The translations under genes were made by a program, and so were the position numbers. Below the pieces are notes generated by a model. The model was not told where the DNA came from. It searched no databases and saw nothing but the letters and a program-made list of their open reading frames with translations. A stretch of 62,734 nt of DNA. Source: Sporolactobacillus nakayamae (lineage in GTDB: Bacteria > Bacillota > Bacilli > Bacillales > Sporolactobacillaceae). Shown here piece after piece: positions 60,721 through 62,734 of the stretch; the first letter of the stretch is position 1; the number at the start of each line of letters is the position of its first letter. The stretch lies in NCBI RefSeq assembly GCF_900113325.1, contig NZ_FOOY01000023.1, positions 1 to 62,734 of the forward strand, given 5' to 3'.

Positions 60721-61284
60721 ATGTCTAGAGTACTATCATTGATCATGTGTGTGTCGATAATAATCGGTGTGGCGGGTTGCGGCGGTCAGCAGAAGCAGCC
60801 GTCATATCAGGAAAATAAAAAGATGGTCATTGATCTGCTGAAAACCGATGATGGCAAAGAGGTTATCCGAGATCTCTTGAAGGACAACGATATGAGGCAG
60901 GCCATTATACTTGATGAGCCTGTTGTCCGCAAAACCATTGTACAGACGCTTACTACGGAACAGGGACAAAAATTGTGGAGACAGCTGCTCAGCAATCCCG
61001 ATTTTTCTGAACAGCTTGCGAAAACAATGGAAAGCGAGAACGAAAAATTGCTGAGAACGATGATGAAAGATCCTGGGTATCAAGGCATGATGATGGATAT
61101 TCTCAAAACTCCTGAAATGCAGCAGCAATACTTGAACCTCATGAAAACCAAGCCATTCCGTGCGCAAATTGACAAAAGCATCGCCGAACTAATGGCAACA
61201 CCTCTATTTAAGAAGAAACTTGCCGACACGATTGTCGACACACTAAAAAAAGAGCAGGAAAAATCGGAGAGTACCAAGGATTAA
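60721..61284 (+). CDS. gerD: GerD, spore germination lipoprotein
   Basis: GerD scaffolds nutrient germinant receptors into the germinosome on the spore inner membrane. The 187-residue product has a lipoprotein signal with lipobox GVAGC (Cys20), then a helical rod rich in Met, Lys and Glu (LLSNPDFSEQLAKTMESENE, MKDPGYQGMMMDILKTPEMQ) matching the GerD repeats, and a charged tail. GGGAGGA precedes the ATG. Its stop codon overlaps the stop of the convergent pdaB gene. In B. subtilis kbaA lies next; here it is absent. Confidence 0.95.
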   Translation: MSRVLSLIMCVSIIIGVAGCGGQQKQPSYQENKKMVIDLLKTDDGKEVIRDLLKDNDMRQAIILDEPVVRKTIVQTLTTEQGQKLWRQLLSNPDFSEQLAKTMESENEKLLRTMMKDPGYQGMMMDILKTPEMQQQYLNLMKTKPFRAQIDKSIAELMATPLFKKKLADTIVDTLKKEQEKSESTKD

Positions 61285-62033
61285 TCCATTAATTTGCTCT
61301 TTGACTGTGTGTCGGAAATCAAACTTTTCAGCGTGACAAAATGAAACCCCCTGTTTTCAAGTTCTCTAATAATAAGAGGCAACGCGCGATCGGTTCCTTT
61401 AGCCGAGTCAGATGCATGGAGTTTGATGATATCCCCCTTGCCGGTATGCTGCAAAACGCGTTGGACGATAACCTTATATCCAGGGTTTGTCTCATCTTGA
61501 GGGTTGACGCTCCAAAGGATCACTTGTTGATTCAATCCTTTTGCAGTGTCCAGTATAGCTTTAGTTACTTTGCCAAAGGGTGGTCGAATCATGTCTGGTC
61601 GCTCACCGGTTGTCTTATAAATTGCTTCGCGTCCAAATAGGATATCTGAACGCACACGTTGCGCGGTTAATTGTGTGTAGTCTTCATGACGCATCCCGTG
61701 GGATTCGATTTCATGTCCTGATTTTTGCATGCTGCGGACAATATTCGGATGGCGCTCAGCCCATTCACCAGAAACAAAAAAGGTCGCCTTGACGTGTTCT
61801 TCATTAAGCGTTTTTAAAATCAGCGGAATCTGCTGGTCGCCCCAATTAATATCGAAAGTCAGCGCTAGTTGCTTTTGATTTGTTGTGACTTTGGAAAGCG
61901 CTCCAGAGGATTGGATCGGCGTGAACACATCAGCCTCCTGTCTTTGAACAAATAAAATCAGCGCTGCAAAGAAGGCGGCGATAACAATCAGCATGATGTT
62001 TTTTAACTTTTTTCCATTGATAATCCAAAGCAT
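61281..62033 (-). CDS. pdaB: PdaB-type polysaccharide deacetylase
   Basis: PdaB is a sporulation protein of the NodB deacetylase family needed to keep spores intact. The 250-residue product has an N-terminal membrane anchor (LKNIMLIVIAAFFAALILFV) and the NodB fold: LALTFDINWGDQQ, where the usual TFDDGP is altered as in PdaB, ESHGMRHEDY, RPPFGKV and the C-terminal LHASDSAKGTDRALP. GAGGTGGGA lies before the ATG. It is on the strand opposite to gerD and overlaps it at the stop codon; in B. subtilis it points the other way. Driven by the sigma-E-type promoter upstream. Confidence 0.93.
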   Translation of the reverse strand: MLWIINGKKLKNIMLIVIAAFFAALILFVQRQEADVFTPIQSSGALSKVTTNQKQLALTFDINWGDQQIPLILKTLNEEHVKATFFVSGEWAERHPNIVRSMQKSGHEIESHGMRHEDYTQLTAQRVRSDILFGREAIYKTTGERPDMIRPPFGKVTKAILDTAKGLNQQVILWSVNPQDETNPGYKVIVQRVLQHTGKGDIIKLHASDSAKGTDRALPLIIRELENRGFHFVTLKSLISDTQSKSKLMD

Positions 62034-62064
62034 GAGCGTCCCACCTCATTTGAATGTTTGTACC

Positions 62065-62093
62065 ATTGTATGGGCAAGCACTAGTGAATATGC
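62065..62093 (-). promoter_or_regulatory. sigma-E-type promoter of pdaB
   Basis: On the minus strand GCATATT (62093-62087), 14 bp, CATACAAT (62072-62065). The -10 is a full match to the mother-cell sigma-E consensus CATACAAT and the spacing is right. It stands about 32 bp before the pdaB start. Confidence 0.75.
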
Positions 62094-62131
62094 GGCGGTC
62101 GTAAAGGAGAAAAGAAAAATCAAAAAAACTG

Positions 62132-62159
62132 TTGACATTTTCTTGATACCTGGTAAAAT
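62132..62159 (+). promoter_or_regulatory. rrn promoter P1
   Basis: TTGACA (62132-62137), 16 bp, TAAAAT (62154-62159), first of two tandem rRNA promoters. Confidence 0.75.
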
Positions 62160-62228
62160 AAATTTTGTTGTCTTTCCGAAAATTGATTTTAAATGATCTG
62201 ATGATCGAAATTAAAGTCAAAAAAGATG

Positions 62229-62257
62229 TTGACAATGAAAGAACAAGAGGGTATAAT
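62229..62257 (+). promoter_or_regulatory. rrn promoter P2
   Basis: TTGACA (62229-62234), 17 bp, TATAAT (62252-62257): full consensus. The leader that follows contains TGTTCCTTGAAAACTAAAC near 62290, a boxA-containing rrn leader typical of Bacillales. Confidence 0.9.
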
Positions 62258-62420
62258 AATTTAGGTCGTCTGATAGAGGCGATCGAGAATGTTCCTTGAA
62301 AACTAAACAAAAGCCAAGCGTGATTTAAAAAGGGTTTAACCCCTGATAAATTCAAATTGCTATGGATCTTATGAACGAAAAAGTAAGGCCGAACCTCGCG
62401 TTCGACATTAAGCAAGACAC

Positions 62421-62734
62421 TTTTTGGAGAGTTTGATCCTGGCTCAGGACGAACGCTGGCGGCGTGCCTAATACATGCAAGTCGAGCGCATTGAAGGGAG
62501 CTTGCTCCCGGATGTGAGCGGCGGATGGGTGAGTAACACGTGGGTAACCTGCCTGTCAGATTGGGATAACTGTGGGAAACCGCAGCTAATACCGAATGAT
62601 CCCCTGCACCACATGGTGCAGGGTTGAAAGATGGTTTCGGCCATCACTGACAGATGGGCCCGCGGTGCATTAGTTAGTTGGCGGGGTAACGGCCCACCAA
62701 GACAGCGATGCATAGCCGACCTGAGAGGGTGATC
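62421..62734 (+). rRNA. 16S rRNA, 5' part (partial)
   Basis: Begins with the universal GGAGAGTTTGATCCTGGCTC and continues through GGCGGCGTGCCTAATACATG into the V1-V2 regions, cut by the right edge. The exact 5' end is estimated. It lies in the same direction as the left-edge rRNA operon, so two rrn operons flank the segment as direct repeats. Confidence 0.97.

Overview
The window is a chromosomal segment from an endospore-forming, low- to mid-GC member of the Bacillales. Gene order follows the origin-proximal ctsR to pdaB segment of Bacillus subtilis almost gene for gene, and cwlD, gerD, pdaB and sigH mark a spore former. I cannot name the genus from sequence alone; a Sporolactobacillaceae-like lineage is a guess. 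The window is bounded by two rRNA operons: the 3' end of a 23S gene plus 5S at the left edge, and tandem rrn promoters with the 5' part of a 16S gene at the right edge.

Layout. 1-1304: 23S end, 5S and eight tRNAs (Val, Thr, Lys, Gly, Leu, Arg, Pro, Ala), then a terminator. 1374-8694: ctsR and clpC (stress proteolysis, with a three-heptad CtsR operator), radA, yacL, ispD and ispF. mcsA, mcsB and disA are missing from their usual places. 8815-15130: gltX, a Cys-specific T-box, cysE, cysS, mrnC, rlmB, rae1 and sigH. 15158-31957: a divergent bL33 gene, secE, nusG, rplKA, rplJL (with L10 leader), an rsmC-like methyltransferase, rpoBC, rplGB, rpsL, rpsG, fusA and tuf. 32029-47206: the S10-spc-alpha superoperon from rpsJ to rplQ, including secY, adk, map, a KOW-domain gene, infA and rpoA. 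47265-51839: the ECF vitamin-transporter energising module ecfA1-ecfA2-ecfT, truA, rplM and rpsI.

51889-57545 is an accessory interval of about 5.6 kb at the 3' end of rpsI. It holds a tyrosine-integrase relic, a broken small gene, a two-gene SOS-type operon (YolD-like) with two LexA-like boxes, a ferritin-like DUF2383 gene, and a 1244-residue polytopic membrane protein of unknown function. In B. subtilis this interval holds only ybaJ.

57546-62033 is the sporulation and germination end: ybaK, cwlD, salA/mrp, gerD and pdaB. pdaB is inverted relative to gerD. Between salA and gerD lies an array of 27 short units (59965-60575), mostly 21 bp long, interrupted by longer GC-rich units and containing an exact 134-bp-period tandem duplication. 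This array is the strongest unexplained structure in the window.

Functionally the segment concentrates the translation and transcription machinery under ribosomal-protein autoregulation (L1-, L10-, S10- and L13-type leaders), with stress control by CtsR, charging control by a T-box, SOS control by LexA, and sporulation control by sigma-E- and sigma-G-type promoters. All family assignments rest on reading translated motifs from memory; no database search was run.
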